Assembly: GCA_019914995.1 (NCBI GenBank)
Contig: CM034133.1
Span: forward strand, 4,526,001-4,590,000
DNA from: Acanthochlamys bracteata
Lineage: Eukaryota > Streptophyta > Magnoliopsida > Pandanales > Velloziaceae
Length of the DNA: 64,000 nucleotides
Direction of reading: 5' to 3'
Of this stretch, positions 27,001 through 38,600 are shown piece by piece. Position 1 is the first letter of the stretch, and the number at the start of each line of letters is the position of its first letter. Under the pieces are notes generated by a model. The model made no database searches. It saw only the letters and a program-made list of their open reading frames with translations, and was not told the origin of the DNA. The position numbers and the translations under genes were made by a program.

Positions 27001-29651
27001 CTATGCCATAAGTCGAGTGAAGGAAGACAATGCGATAAGTCTGGGACGTATATCACCGTGATTTCCTTGTGACTAAAGAGTCCATCCATGCCAACTCTAT
27101 TATAATGTATCTGAAGCAGGAATAAAATAGACATGCTCATCAGCTGCACACTTTAAGAAAAGAGCATGCTAACGACAACAACAATATGATATACCAACAC
27201 TTGTGTTAGCAAGTTTATAAGGTTAAGCGATATTGATATATTCAAAAAAAAATCTATCAAAATGTTAATATTGCAAACAATACCAAAATTGTCAAATTTT
27301 CTTATTGCATTATCGATTAAATCTATTAGGCTGAAACTGCAGTCTAGCGGTATTTACAATCAAAATTAATCATTAGCCGTTAGCTGTAGTTTATTTAATA
27401 TGAATAAGATGTTGTATCAATTAACATAAACTAATGTGAAGTATTAGCATTTGTACATTACTCAGATACCAATCAGCTTGATTTGACCGACCTATGGACT
27501 AGAATAACAATCTTGGTTTCCTGAAGGAGTGTGATCTATTAGTGCATCTTGAAGGACCAAGTGGAACTCAAAATGAAAATAAACCAAAAGCAATAAAGTC
27601 CTTAGATTGTACATGATGAATTTTAAGATGCTACAGAATGTACTTTTGAACAATTAATGCCCCTCAACCGTTGTAAAAGAGGATGCATTTTTATTGTTCC
27701 TTTGGGAGTATAGTATTTAGAACTCATCGACGTACTCAAGGACAAGCAACTGTTAGCTTTCTCTATGCCTGTGGAGGATTAAAAAAAGGAACTAAAAGAA
27801 AATTTAATTCAATATGCTAGGATCTAACTCTAAGGAGTATAGCTATCACAACTGCATCAAAAGCCAACCTGGTTGAGGCAATACTAGGTCCTCGGTTGCA
27901 CCACTGGTTCACTAGTCAAACCATTGGGACAATAAAATTATAAAATAACTAATAACAGATGCTGAAAATTTGATTTTATTTCTATATATAAATATATGTA
28001 TATTGGTTTTCAATGGTTACAACAAGAATGAGCTTGTCTATGGTGATCACTATAATTGGTAGGTATCAGATCTGAGGTTCGAGTCTTTCAAATAAATTTT
28101 TTTAAGCGAAGAAATTAAGATGCAGAACCAGCTGTGTCCCAGGACATTATCAGGTCACCTAGTTTGGGTAAGACCTGCCGATTCAGCTGGTTTTACCTTG
28201 GGCATATGTAGATCCGATCTTTTATGAGAACTGAACCAAAAAGTGTTTAAGTAATAGATTCACAAGTCGAACAACCAATCCAGTCCGGTTCTGATAACTA
28301 GGTGAAGGAGTATTCAAACTTATAAAACTTCAAGAAAAAAAGGAGATCCATGTGGAATAAAAGGTAGCAAAAAATTATGAATCAAGGAGTAGAAATTCTT
28401 TTCAATAATTAAAAGTTCAGACAAAACAAGAGATTTCCAATACTTAAAGGAACTTCTCCGCATAACATAAATTTAGCAACGGTAATTACTTTAGATTTCA
28501 ACCTTTCTTCACAATATTCATAAAAAAGAAACATATACAATCAATGAGCATGAAAATTTAATTGTAGATAAAGGGTTCCAAAAATAACAGAATTAGTTTA
28601 ATCTTGGAATTAGATTTTCAAAATGTCGAGATTTACTATTTCAACATATTCAAGATTCTACTTGCAACTACATAACCAAGAACGAATACAGTAACTAAAG
28701 CAATAACAATAATCCAAAAGGAAAATAGGAAGAAAGCGAAATCTACCTCAAGAAAACGATTCCAGTGCATACAAGTTTGTAGATCAATTTGTGTTGAATC
28801 TTTAACATGCCTGTAAACATGAAAAGAAGCATGCTTAGCTTAACGTCAAAAATCGTTCACCAAAAGAGAACTTGTGATAACTGAGAAAAATCCTACTAAT
28901 GAGATCTTGATAATGACATTTCTTGTACCTAAGAGCTGCTTGAATCAGAAAAGAGTCATCAACAGATGGGTCGATTCCATCTACTGCAACATCAAGAGGA
29001 CCTCCAATTGCCATAAAAGCATGATCCTTTCTAAGAACAGCAAACTTCAGAATATTGTTAAAATGGATTGGTTTGTCACCAGAACCTTTCTCAGAGCAAA
29101 GTTCATCGAGTGCATTGTTACTGATTCCACTCATCAGAATCACCTGCAACGGCAAAATGCATTTACCAAAGAGTTGGATCAGCAAGTTTTAACTTCTTAT
29201 TTCGTTCAAGAATTATAGCTAACAGTACCAACTTTACATTTTTCTGACAACCTTCTAAACATCTTACACAAAATATGGAACTTGGAAGTTTAACAAAATA
29301 ACATATTCTCACAAAGTGACAAAATATGCACAAATCCTCACCAAAAAGAAGCAACAAAAGAATTATTGGATGTGATTAGAGCTAAATAATTTACCTATAG
29401 TAATCTATACAAAATGGTTCAACAGAAAAGGTAGCCATGCCATATTATAGAATTACCTTTGCATTCCACACAATTCTTCCGTGCTGGTAATTTGATGATT
29501 CATCGACCTGGCGAGCATTTCCCTTATCCTCAACCTTGCTGTCAGGTTTTATAATGTCATGTTCAAAACTGCTCATGGAAGATAGTAGAGAGTAAGATCT
29601 ATATAAAATTAAAAAATAAATACATAAAAAGAGATAGTAAAAGGACAAATT

Positions 29652-29690
<39 letters not shown>

Positions 29691-32600
29691 CAAGAGCTAC
29701 ATGAATTAAGTACCTAACAGGAGTATAAAGTGAAAGATGCAAGCTTTCCTTGGGCCAATTCAGGATGACCTAATTATAGCAAGGTTTAGAAGAAAGAGTT
29801 AGTACACTGTTAAAACAACTAAGTTTGCATCCACAAGCCAATAAAAGGAGTAAAAGAAAGATAATACCTTGGAGAAATCAGGTGATATTGATAATTTTGG
29901 ATATCGCTTGGTCAAAGATAAGTAATCTCTTTCAACTTCCATGAAGCAGTACGGAAGAACCTACAAAAGATGAAATTAAATTCCCATCCGTTAATTTTCC
30001 TATCAAAGGACCATTTTGGTCACTTACCACACGAACAAAGGCCAAAAACTAATAAAATACAATCAACATGAAGTAGACATCGCCACATTAAAAGCATCTT
30101 CAAAAACTCTGAAAAGGCCTTTATTCTGAATTTTTTAAGCATATAAATTGTTACTAATAACTTGATCAGAACCCTCAAGGAAGACGATGAAGGTAGCCCA
30201 TGTTAAGGAAGCAGCACCCTTCAAAGGCCCTAATTTTAGGAGGCACCACCAGTTTGTACAAAGGAAGAAGGCCAAAGAATCCTGCTAATCCAACACTAGG
30301 AACTAGAAAATCAAATCTTGGTATGAGTTCAAGAAGGCTCCCAAAAAAGCACTTCATTGCTGTAGTTTATCAAAAGGTGGGCGACATTTGAGCTCAACTG
30401 CTGGAGATGATTGCCACTTAAGAAAATTGAAGAGGGCAGCAAGATCAAGGAAGATGAAGGAAGATAGGAATCTCCTGAACTTACCACCAATTATAGTTGC
30501 AATTGTAAATAACACTAAATCCTATTGATGGTATACCTTGCACATATACTCTCTTCTTTTTTCTTTAACAGGAGATTGCAGCCTTCAGCATAACAGAAGC
30601 AGAAGTGTCAGTGCACTGCATATGAAGCAGCAACTAGAATACTATATCTGGGAACAAAAACATCAATGTCAACCTATGCGACGACAAATCACGATGAGGT
30701 GAAACCCGGCGACCAGATCCTTCATCTCTAATTGAAGAAGCACGGTGATCTCGAGGTGTTTTTGGTGGAGTTTGTTCCCTCCTCGAAACAGATCTACGCT
30801 TCCGTTCTAGCTCTTTCTCCTTGGCTCGACGCTCCAAGAGGCGAAGCCGTTCACGTTCTCGTTCTCTTCCGCGTTCTCGTTCTAGTTCTCGTACCCGTTC
30901 TCTTTCACGCTCCCTCTCTCGTTCTCTTTCACGTGCTCGCTCCCGCTCTCGCTCCCTTTCACGTTCCCGATCACGCTCTTCACGAGCCCGACCTTTTTCT
31001 CTCTCCCTCAGCAGCTCCCTACGTCGTTCATCATCCCTTATCTCGAGTTCTCTGTGAAAACCACCTCTGTCGTCCTTTTCATCAATCACAGAGATCCCGA
31101 GACTTGGGTGACCACGTGACAAGATGCTCCCTTGATAATCAGATCCATACGGTGAACGATGAATACCTTTTCCTGAAACATAATCCCGACCAGGTGGCAA
31201 GCTCACACCATAGCCACCTGATTGCCCTGGTGCATACATGAGATCGTCAACGTTTCTCCTTGGAGCTGGCCCTAAAAGAGAAGCTGGATTTTGTCCGGCA
31301 TATGATGCGCTACCAAGAATGGATAAGCGAGGTTCAGGATCTATTCTACCACTGTAGCTGCTATACTCCTGAAGTCCAGAAGATGTCCTTGCTGCAAGAT
31401 AGTCACTTTGTCTGCCAGAAATGTATATCCTACTCAGTGCAAACAAGGACAAAGGGAACTAACAACTTAACCGCAGAAGAACAATTAGCAAAGCACAAAG
31501 CACTGGCAAAACAATTTACAAAAATAAAGTAAATACTACCTTGTCATTGATAAAGAAAAGTTTGAATGTAGAGAACGAACAGCACAACAAGCAAAGTTGA
31601 CAAAACCTAGGCATAACATAATAGCACAACCCCAAACTTCTGAAACATACCATTCAAAGAAACCAGGAATTAATTAACAAGTGTATTCTAAGCAATTCAA
31701 CAATGTATGCACTGGTATCAGACCAAGCATGGGAGAAGAAGGCACCTGACTTCTAATCCTGCCTGTAAGAGGTGAGCTTTCGGCACATGCTGCTGGTGAA
31801 GTAATGAAGCCTGAATAGATGTTTTGAAAAAACAAATTGGTAATGAAAATAAAATATACTACATACTTCTAGGTATATGTAGAAAACTTTGGATCAATAA
31901 GTGTGTACCTGGTCCATGTGATCTTGCATCTCCGACTGAGAAACAAAATGGTACAATTGCAAATCAAATAACACAAAAGATTAGAAGCCGAAATCTAGCA
32001 CATGACAGTTCATTCCACCCTCCCACTCTTTTGAGTACATGAAAATACCTATATCCCAACAACCAATAGAAAAAGGAAGAGGGGAAAAAAATACCCCTAA
32101 AGAAATAAGAGAACAAGCAACCATACCTTGTGTTGGTATCCAAGAGAAAGATGATCAGAGGCATAGTTCCTGCCGTCAATGTCAATGGATGCATAACTAG
32201 CAGACTTCCCTGCCAAAAAGGAATCCATTTTCTGGCCATAGCCAAGATTTGTTGCCGAAGGATAGTCCTCATTTATCAAACCTATATTGGAACCTAAAGA
32301 CCCTGCTGAAAGCTTAGATTGCTCTGACAAACCAAAACCATAACTTGTATGACCTTGTAAGCCAGACGAACTTGCTCCCTTATTGCTTACCCCGCCCTAT
32401 AGCAGAATAATATATAACACCTTAAGAGAACGAGCTAAAAGAAACGACCAGTTTTTCATGCTTAAGAGAACACAACTATTTAAAATACACTTGGTTATTG
32501 TCCAAGAAGAAAGACAACAAAGTAAAAGGACAATCACACAGATTTACTAATGAATAGTATATGACAAACACTCATGATGGCGGAAACCCTCCTACATTTC

Positions 32601-34174
32601 TTTGTCTTCAGGACAACCATAACCCATAAAAATATTATGATCAAAACACCATTAGTCAACATTAGTTTCCAAAAAACTCAAATTTAAAGTACCCAAATAA
32701 AAATTTTAAATTTTAAAAAAATCAATTTAAAAAAATAATAATAAATGCATTGGTCTTACTGTTTTGATATGAAGTAAATGGTTATAGCCTAACTTTTGAA
32801 GTAAATGGTTATATGAGAAATAATTATACTACAAGTAAGCATCACCAAAATCAGGCTCAGTGATATTATACCATGGTATTTAAAATACAATGGTATTAGT
32901 TCAAATACCAAGGTATTAGGTTAACAATGCACCTAGGAAACAGGCTTAGAAGAAGATTAACACAAAATTGTGGTAAGATTGAGGTTAAGTTGATTCAAAA
33001 GGCAACATATCAAAGCTGTAAAGTTTCAAAACTATGGAGGAAGTATATGGATATAAGTAAATCTAATAGATACGGAACTACCATTACTGTATATTTACAT
33101 AAGTCCTAAAATAATGACGCTTAACATGATTAAAGTCGGATATATATCCACATAGCCATACGAACAACTACTTCTAGTTTTGAAAAGACATAAATGAGTT
33201 ATAAACAAAAAATCACAGCCTTGTTGTGTCTATTGCTACTTTACACCAATAAATAGGTCAGTTTATAAAAGTCAGAAATCGAACAGTTTTTAGTTTCGAG
33301 TGATTTGTCAATTTTTTTTTAAAAAAAAACCACTCCATACCAGAATAAACACAAAACACTAGAATCTTTTAACCATCCCAGGCAAATTTCTATCTTTATT
33401 CCATACACAGAGCTTTTAACGATTTTACGAGTCCTACAGACAATGAGAAATGAGATGCATCTACTTTTGAAAAGGAAATACAAATTTCTCATATACTAGC
33501 ATGCATGATACATCAGAATCAGCAAAAAGCTTGTAGAATGCCATTATCACCCACAAGACGATCTGAAACCATCAAATTTCACTACAAGAGAACACAAAGA
33601 TTGACAAATAACAGCCTTTTAATAAGCAGAAGTAACAACGTTGTTTCTAAGTAATGGTTACATAAATCAAAATCTGAATAAGCCGCAAATCACTCAACTT
33701 ATGGTGTCTAATGTGAATTGAAGAATTAGTGAACATAAGCACATGCAAAAAAATGGTTCTTTTTTTTCAACAACCAAGATGAAATTGAGGTGCAAAAGTC
33801 CTGACCTGCTGAGCAGAAGCCACAGCAGATGACCCATAAACAGAAGCATATGACCCCCCATATTGTGGTGCTTGGGAAGAGTAAGCTCTATATCCACTAT
33901 TATTGACTTCTTGATCAGCACCAGGCAAAGAAGACTGACCAATAGAGGATCCAGAATATCCTGCCCCATGCTGCAGCAAAGCAAGTTCTATAAGTAAAAC
34001 AAACAGACCAGTTAAGTTTCTAACAGTGACAAGCGACTACAATAGTGCTTTAGTGCTGCTTATACAAGAACTTTAAAGGAAGATTGAGCATGATGTCCTT
34101 ACAATTTGCCCATATCCCTGTTGTCCTTTGTATGACTGTTGCCCATATGCATTGCCACCTTTCGTTGGATACAT
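21047..34174 (-). CDS. RSA1: SHORT ROOT IN SALT MEDIUM 1 / plant CCAR1-like nuclear protein, 22 coding exons
   Basis: In Arabidopsis RSA1 is a nuclear calcium-sensing regulator of salt-stress transcription; the animal relatives are CCAR1/DBC1. Coding exons (minus, high to low): 34174-34103, 33970-33806, 32396-32127, 31935-31909, 31810-31746, 31411-30674, 30582-30537, 29960-29868, 29769-29714, 29568-29457, 29143-28929, 28810-28747, 27110-26973, 26859-26832, 26750-25597, 25494-25420, 24662-24588, 24455-24090, 21850-21641, 21554-21513, 21349-21287, 21136-21047. The sum is 1387 codons plus stop, with every phase closing. In order: a G/Y/Q/S-rich N-terminus; an RE-repeat near residues 335-400; a conserved core from KEKRREYMCK through HDIIKPD to GMDGLFSHKEITV (about 450-690) with the DBC1-type domain; a lysine-rich part with three KKVIKKV-like repeats (about 700-1080); LSLDGLLDYTQKD; an acidic run near 1200; and a C-terminal EF-hand-like segment FFDRNQAGYLRVEDLRC whose loop lacks some usual calcium ligands. 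The first amino acids (MYPTKGGNAYGQQSY) resemble homologues. The symbol follows the plant family name from memory. Confidence 0.9.
21396..21470 (+). repeat. Dispersed TTTATCCCA motif, copy 1 (RSA1 intron)
   Basis: Reads CAACAACAAACTAAGTCTTTATCCCACTTGAGTGGGGTTGGCTACATGAATCC, broken here as CAACAACAAACTAAG then TTTATCCCACTTGAGTGGGG then TTGGCTACATGAATCC. A related copy sits in an AMSH3 intron at 51410-51475. The central CCCACTTGAGTGGG is a near-palindrome. It resembles a common plant intronic repeat, perhaps SINE-derived; class not established. Confidence 0.65.
22425..22624. repeat. 100-bp tandem duplication in an RSA1 intron
   Basis: AGTAGGAGTACCGAGCTACTC begins at 22425 and again at 22525, and the following ~75 bp match almost base for base, including CAGTTTAAACAAGCATTAGG. 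Only a handful of differences are visible. The duplication looks recent and lies inside the largest 3' intron (21851-24089). Confidence 0.95.
23485..23744. mobile_element. MITE-like element, AGGGC-TGTTT family, copy 2
   Basis: Starts AGGGCGTGTTTTAATTACATG and ends GCAATTGAAACATGCCCTT, so the first 16 bases are an imperfect inverted repeat of the last 16. The interior is made of short GTGGAGTTTGGAGT and GTGAAACACATG phrases. About 260 bp, inside an RSA1 intron. Confidence 0.8.
25311..25348. repeat. (GATAT)n microsatellite in an RSA1 intron
   Basis: About seven GATAT units followed by GATGATATAC. Confidence 0.9.
27111..28746. other. Large RSA1 intron with degraded repeat
   Basis: This 1.6-kb intron has no coding sequence. 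Its centre (about 27880-28320) differs from the flanks. It holds GGTTGCACCACTGGTTCACTAG, GAGGTTCGAGTC and CTAGTTTGGGTAAGACC, perhaps a decayed SINE-like or MITE sequence. No termini could be fixed. Confidence 0.5.
29655..29686. repeat. (AG)16 microsatellite in an RSA1 intron
   Basis: Sixteen perfect AG units on the plus strand, inside the 144-nt intron between exons 29714-29769 and 29457-29568. On the sense strand it is a CT run about 28 nt downstream of that intron's 5' splice site and some 90 nt from its 3' splice site, so it is not at a branch-point position. Confidence 0.9.
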
Positions 34175-34198
34175 CTTGCTGTATCCAGTGAATGTTTC

Positions 34199-34690
34199 CT
34201 GCGTACCCAATAAATTAGTTAGAGACAAAAATATAAATTGCATTGAGACCTAAAGAAGTGTGCTTATCATTAAATCTGATGTATAAGAAAAAGGCCAAGA
34301 TAATATTCAGCATCACTTGTGGATACATGCACCTTTCTCCTCCAATTCCATTTTATAGGGACAACCTTTAGATGAAAGTTCAGAAGTAAAGGTAACTGCC
34401 AAAAGCAGAATATAGAACGTAAATAACAAAGGCAAAGCAAATTAGCTTTCTGTCCAATGTTACTGATTCAGATGAGAAGTACCCCATGTTTCAAAAGATT
34501 ACTAGATAGGGAACAGATCATATTACCAAAAGCAAACTAAGAATATGCCAATGTCTTAACAAACACCTAACATGAAACTGTTTCCAGACTTCTTTTGGAG
34601 AATTACTTTCAGGACATTGTGAAATTCACAATTACAAATAGAATCTACATGAATTGTGCACTTGAATGATGGACACAATTGCATAACGTA

Positions 34691-34726
<36 letters not shown>

Positions 34727-35993
34727 ATATTATGAACAACAATATGTTAAAGATAAAGCATATCCTCTGGGTTGTCCTCCTTTTGATTTCTAGGCTTTAA
34801 CGAACCGAAACTACAAAGATACCTTTGGGCATTCCAAGATTCCAACTAGACAGATGCCGAGCAAAAGTTTGGCCACAGGGGACATGCCCAATAGTAAGGC
34901 CTTTAATTATTTTGCTCTAAAAGCAGGAGAATGAACAGGTGTGTAACTTCTCAGTTTTGTCATAGTCCAATATAAAATGCTCTCTAATAGTAAAAGATTT
35001 AAAGGATGCTTAGGTCTTGAAATACAAAAGCAGGATAAGTTGAAACAAGTTAATCAAATAAGTTCTAGCAAGGTACTCTTCTCGTTGCATGCACTTCAAA
35101 GGTAGATAGCTTTATGGGATTTTATCACCACTGAAAACACTTGAAAATAACAAACTTTCTTTACCCGTATCATATATTTGTAGATACAGTTGTCTACCTA
35201 AATTCTATAAACATATTACTGATTAACAAGCACATATATAAAAGACATCAAATTTGACGTTCAAAAATCCTGACCGGAAATTACCTACTACACTCTTAGG
35301 TTACATGCAATAAGTATGCTGTCAATTTTGAATGTGGATAACCACTAATAATCCAATCTATAAGCACCTACCATTTTGGAATCCTCTATAAGTTTTCATA
35401 GAAAATGACAAAAGCAAAAAAGAAAGATAAAATGGCAGCTTGCATCCAACTGTTTGCATTGTACTTAAAAGACAAAATCAAAATCTGGGGCTTACAATTT
35501 TATATAAACACAGAATAAGTGTCATTAAAAACAAAATGCTAATTACAAAACCTAAGTACTGCCACGGTTGATTACAAGCGTGGAGAGAATTCAGAAAAAA
35601 AAATGAGACGGGACAAAGCGCAGTAGTGAAAATGCAAATTCGATTCAATTTGGGATCAATAGTAAGATAAAATTGATTAGATTATATTAGATTTGAATTA
35701 GGTTGAAAGAAATTTTCTACGCGTACTTTTACGAGATTCCTTAGAGTTCGAAAAAATAAAAACAAAAAGAAACTCGATTACGCTCCGGAAACCATCTGGA
35801 ACGAAAATTAAACAGAAGAGGAAAAAAAAAAGAAAAACTAATCAACGGGAAAGCGAAACAATCAAGCTCATGAAAATCAACAAGAAGAATAAGAGAGTGA
35901 AGAGATCTACAGAGGTTAACTCGTGATGAATGTAAACATGGAAACAAGAAGAATCAATTCAACAACAAGAACAAGAAGAACGGAAACACTCAC
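34199..35993 (-). other. Long 5' UTR intron of RSA1
   Basis: The exon carrying the start codon begins at 34198 after a clear CAG acceptor. A matching donor (AACAAG/GTGAGTG) sits at 35994/35993, preceded by a non-coding first exon that reaches about 36060. The intron is about 1.8 kb and includes a (CA)n run at 34694-34724. Long leader introns often raise expression in plants; here that is inference. Confidence 0.6.
34694..34724. repeat. (AC)n microsatellite
   Basis: About 15 perfect AC units inside the RSA1 5' UTR intron. Confidence 0.9.
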
Positions 35994-36499
35994 CTTGTTG
36001 TGAAAAAGAAGCTCGACGATGAGCTCTGCCCTCGTCTTGTGCGCTCGCTGATATGATGATATGATGATTTTAGGGCTGCTTGCCGCTTTGGTTTTGTTTT
36101 TAATAATGTTTTACAAAAAGAACCCCTGCGCTTCCTAAAATTACTTTTAAAACTGAGAAATTACAAATTAAAAATAAAAATTGTAAGCATGATTTATTTT
36201 TCCAAACTAATAACTATGAATAGTTGATAGTGATTAATAGTTAATAATTGCGTTACATGAAAGTAGATTTTCTGTTCAGTTTGTTAAAATATTTTTATAA
36301 TTTTTTTTATGTACGACCTGTTTTCATATCTCTAAAGCACTTTCTAAATTGAAGTTATGAGTCTTTCGATTTTAAAAAAATTTTCTTTTGACAAGAACTC
36401 TTCTCTCCGAAAGCAAATCTCCACAAATATCTTTCCAATTTCAATCACTTTCGCAAGGAATCAAACACAGAAAAACATTTTGTTCATTAAAAAAGATAA

Positions 36500-36745
36500 T
36501 TTTAACGGACGGCATACTACTAGAGAAACGTTTAGAAATATTTTTGAAATATTTTTTTTAAATAAAATATATTTTTATTTTGTTTTTTATTTAAAAATAA
36601 TAAAAATAGGTAATAATAAAATATTATAATATAAACTTTTTAATTTTTTATACTTTTAAAATTTAAATAAATTTTATAAATTTATAAAATATTTTATTAA
36701 AAAATATAAATTAAAAAATAATATCAAACACCTCCAAAAGCTTCA
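36500..36745 (-). mobile_element. MITE-like element, AT-rich family, copy 3
   Basis: The interior AAATTTAAATAAATTTTATAAATTTATAAAATAT is the reverse-complement arrangement of the copy at 8091-8356. The right end carries ATCAAACACCTCC. Confidence 0.5.
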
Positions 36746-36822
36746 TAGCCATTTTGAAGAGAAACAGCAAACTTCGAGCAACATGAAAAAGAAAAAAGAT
36801 GGTACAAAGATAATCAAACAAC

Positions 36823-37237
36823 TTAGGTGCCGTTTTGGATAGACTTATTTCAACTTATAAGTTGAAATAAGTTGAAAATAGTAAAACAAAGAGTGTTTGG
36901 ATGAATAATTTATAAGTTATTTTTTTAACTTATAAGTCACAAAAATAAAAGTTACGTTGAGTAATTTTTTCAAAACTTTTTTGTCTGTTTGGAAAAAAAT
37001 AACATTATTAACCCTATTAAGTTAACATAATTATATATATATATCATTATTATAAAAGATATTTTAGTCTTTGCTAAACATCTTATTCAACTTTTTTTTA
37101 AAAAAAGTAAAATTTATCCAAACACATACCTCCTTTTTTAAAAAAAGTTTTCAGCTATTTTTTTTTTTTAAAAAGTCAAAAAAATAACTTTTGTCATAAA
37201 AGTTAAAACTTTTAAATTTAGCCAAACGACCGCTTAA
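36823..37237. mobile_element. hAT-like MITE with TTARGNGNCGTTTTGG ends
   Basis: Starts TTAGGTGCCGTTTTGGATA. The end, reverse-complemented, starts TTAAGCGGTCGTTTGGCTA. The left interior has CTTATAAGTTGAAATAAGTTG and the right has TTTTCAGCTATTTTT-like sequence. About 415 bp, non-coding. Confidence 0.7.
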
Positions 37238-37264
37238 CCAAATATAAATTTGAGGTCGCAATTA

Positions 37265-37490
37265 AGAAGAATTTGGAAGCTTTTTTTTTTCAACTTTTTA
37301 TTTTATTTTTTTAATAAAATTTTTTAAATATTTTAAAAGTTTTTAAAATAATTTTAGTAGTACAAAAAAATTATACGTTATAAAATTTTACTATTAATTA
37401 TTATTATTATTTTTTTAAAATAAAATATTAAAACTTATTTTTAAAAATTTTTAAATTATTTTTTTTAAAGAAAACTCTTTCTCAATAGCA
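37265..37490 (+). mobile_element. MITE-like element, AT-rich family, copy 4
   Basis: Starts near GGAAGCTTTTTTTTTTC and has the same order of A/T phrases as copies 1 and 2, including TTTAATAAAATTTTTTAAATATT. Its ends are decayed. Confidence 0.4.
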
Positions 37491-38533
37491 TTCCGAAATA
37501 TCCTCGTAACGTTGCTACTTTTCTTATCGGTCTTATTCTCCAATTTTAGAAAGTATTTTAATTATATAAAAAATTTCATTGAAACAAAATTATAACATAA
37601 TGTTCAATAAAAATAAATTTTAATTATACAAAGTTTAACGTAATAATCGAAATAATATTTAAAATTAAATTTAAAAAAAACATTAAATTTAGTGTAGAAA
37701 TAAAATAAAATTAAGTGATAATTAAATAAATTAAATGACTGAACAGTAAAATTGAGCTGACTTGCACTTGACACGTGTTCTTTACAGGGTTCTTTCCGTA
37801 TTCGTCGATGAAAGAGGTGACAAGTATTTTCTGCAGTGCGCTTAAATTCCACACATATGGAAGAAGAGGTCGCTTCGCTGTGGCTTCTCAACAGCGGAGT
37901 GGTCTAGAGATTTTTGTGCAAAAGAATTTTTATCACAAAAAACTGGTTGAATTTTGTTGGAAAGATTTTTAACATCAAAGGCGTCAATGAAATTTTTATG
38001 AATTTCTGATGTTTTTGATCGTCAATGAAATTAAATTTTCATGAATTCCATTTTAAAATATAGAAAGTCAGACATTTGAAAATTTCTCCACATGGGAACT
38101 CAATCCATAGAGAAAACAACATTTGTCAACTTCTCTATTACAACCACTAATTCGTTCAACCATATGCAGTTTGTTAATTGTTTTTTTCCCAGCACGCAAA
38201 TGCATGACTCCATGTTCTCATGAAATCCTGCTAAATTTTTTCTTCTAAAGCTTTAACGAAATTAATTGCATATCCCTACCCTGTTCCCTTCTCCACCATA
38301 GACGTGTATGAAACATCTCTCAAACTAACTACAACAAGTCGGCAGTTATTGGCATTGTACTATAAAACTTGTCTACACAAAATTATTGTTTTCTACACGA
38401 ACACGATTTAGTTTCCACGAAAGTTTACTCAAACAAACGTTCATTCATTCTGTCCTCCCTTTTATTTTTCTTGATCATGTGATTGTACACCCTTAGCAAT
38501 TTCTCTCCTTTCCCACCTTCTTTAAAATTGTAT

Positions 38534-38540
38534 TATAAAT
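38534..38540 (+). promoter_or_regulatory. TATA box of the GDSL lipase gene
   Basis: TATAAAT about 67 bp upstream of the ATG at 38601. Confidence 0.6.
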
Positions 38541-38600
38541 ACGGTACTTGCGCATGAAAATATTCCAAATGCATCTATACAAAAAAGTCATACACAGGCA

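Larger units (their letters stand above)
36061..38533. other. Divergent intergenic region RSA1 / lipase
   Basis: Promoter space for RSA1 (-) and the GDSL lipase (+). It contains three MITE-like stretches (about 36500-36745, 36823-37237, 37265-37490). No gene was seen; small open frames here have no recognisable content. Confidence 0.6.

Noticed and set aside
28020-28090. Possible tRNA-derived SINE start with GAGGTTCGAGTC as a Pol III B box
   Set aside because: The B-box-like word is good, but no A box at the right distance and no cloverleaf could be drawn, so neither a SINE nor a tRNA gene is claimed.
30732-31241. 169-codon plus-strand frame and an SR-rich plus-strand frame at 30821-31057
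   Set aside because: Shadow of the RE-repeat exon of RSA1; the composition follows directly from the sense codons.
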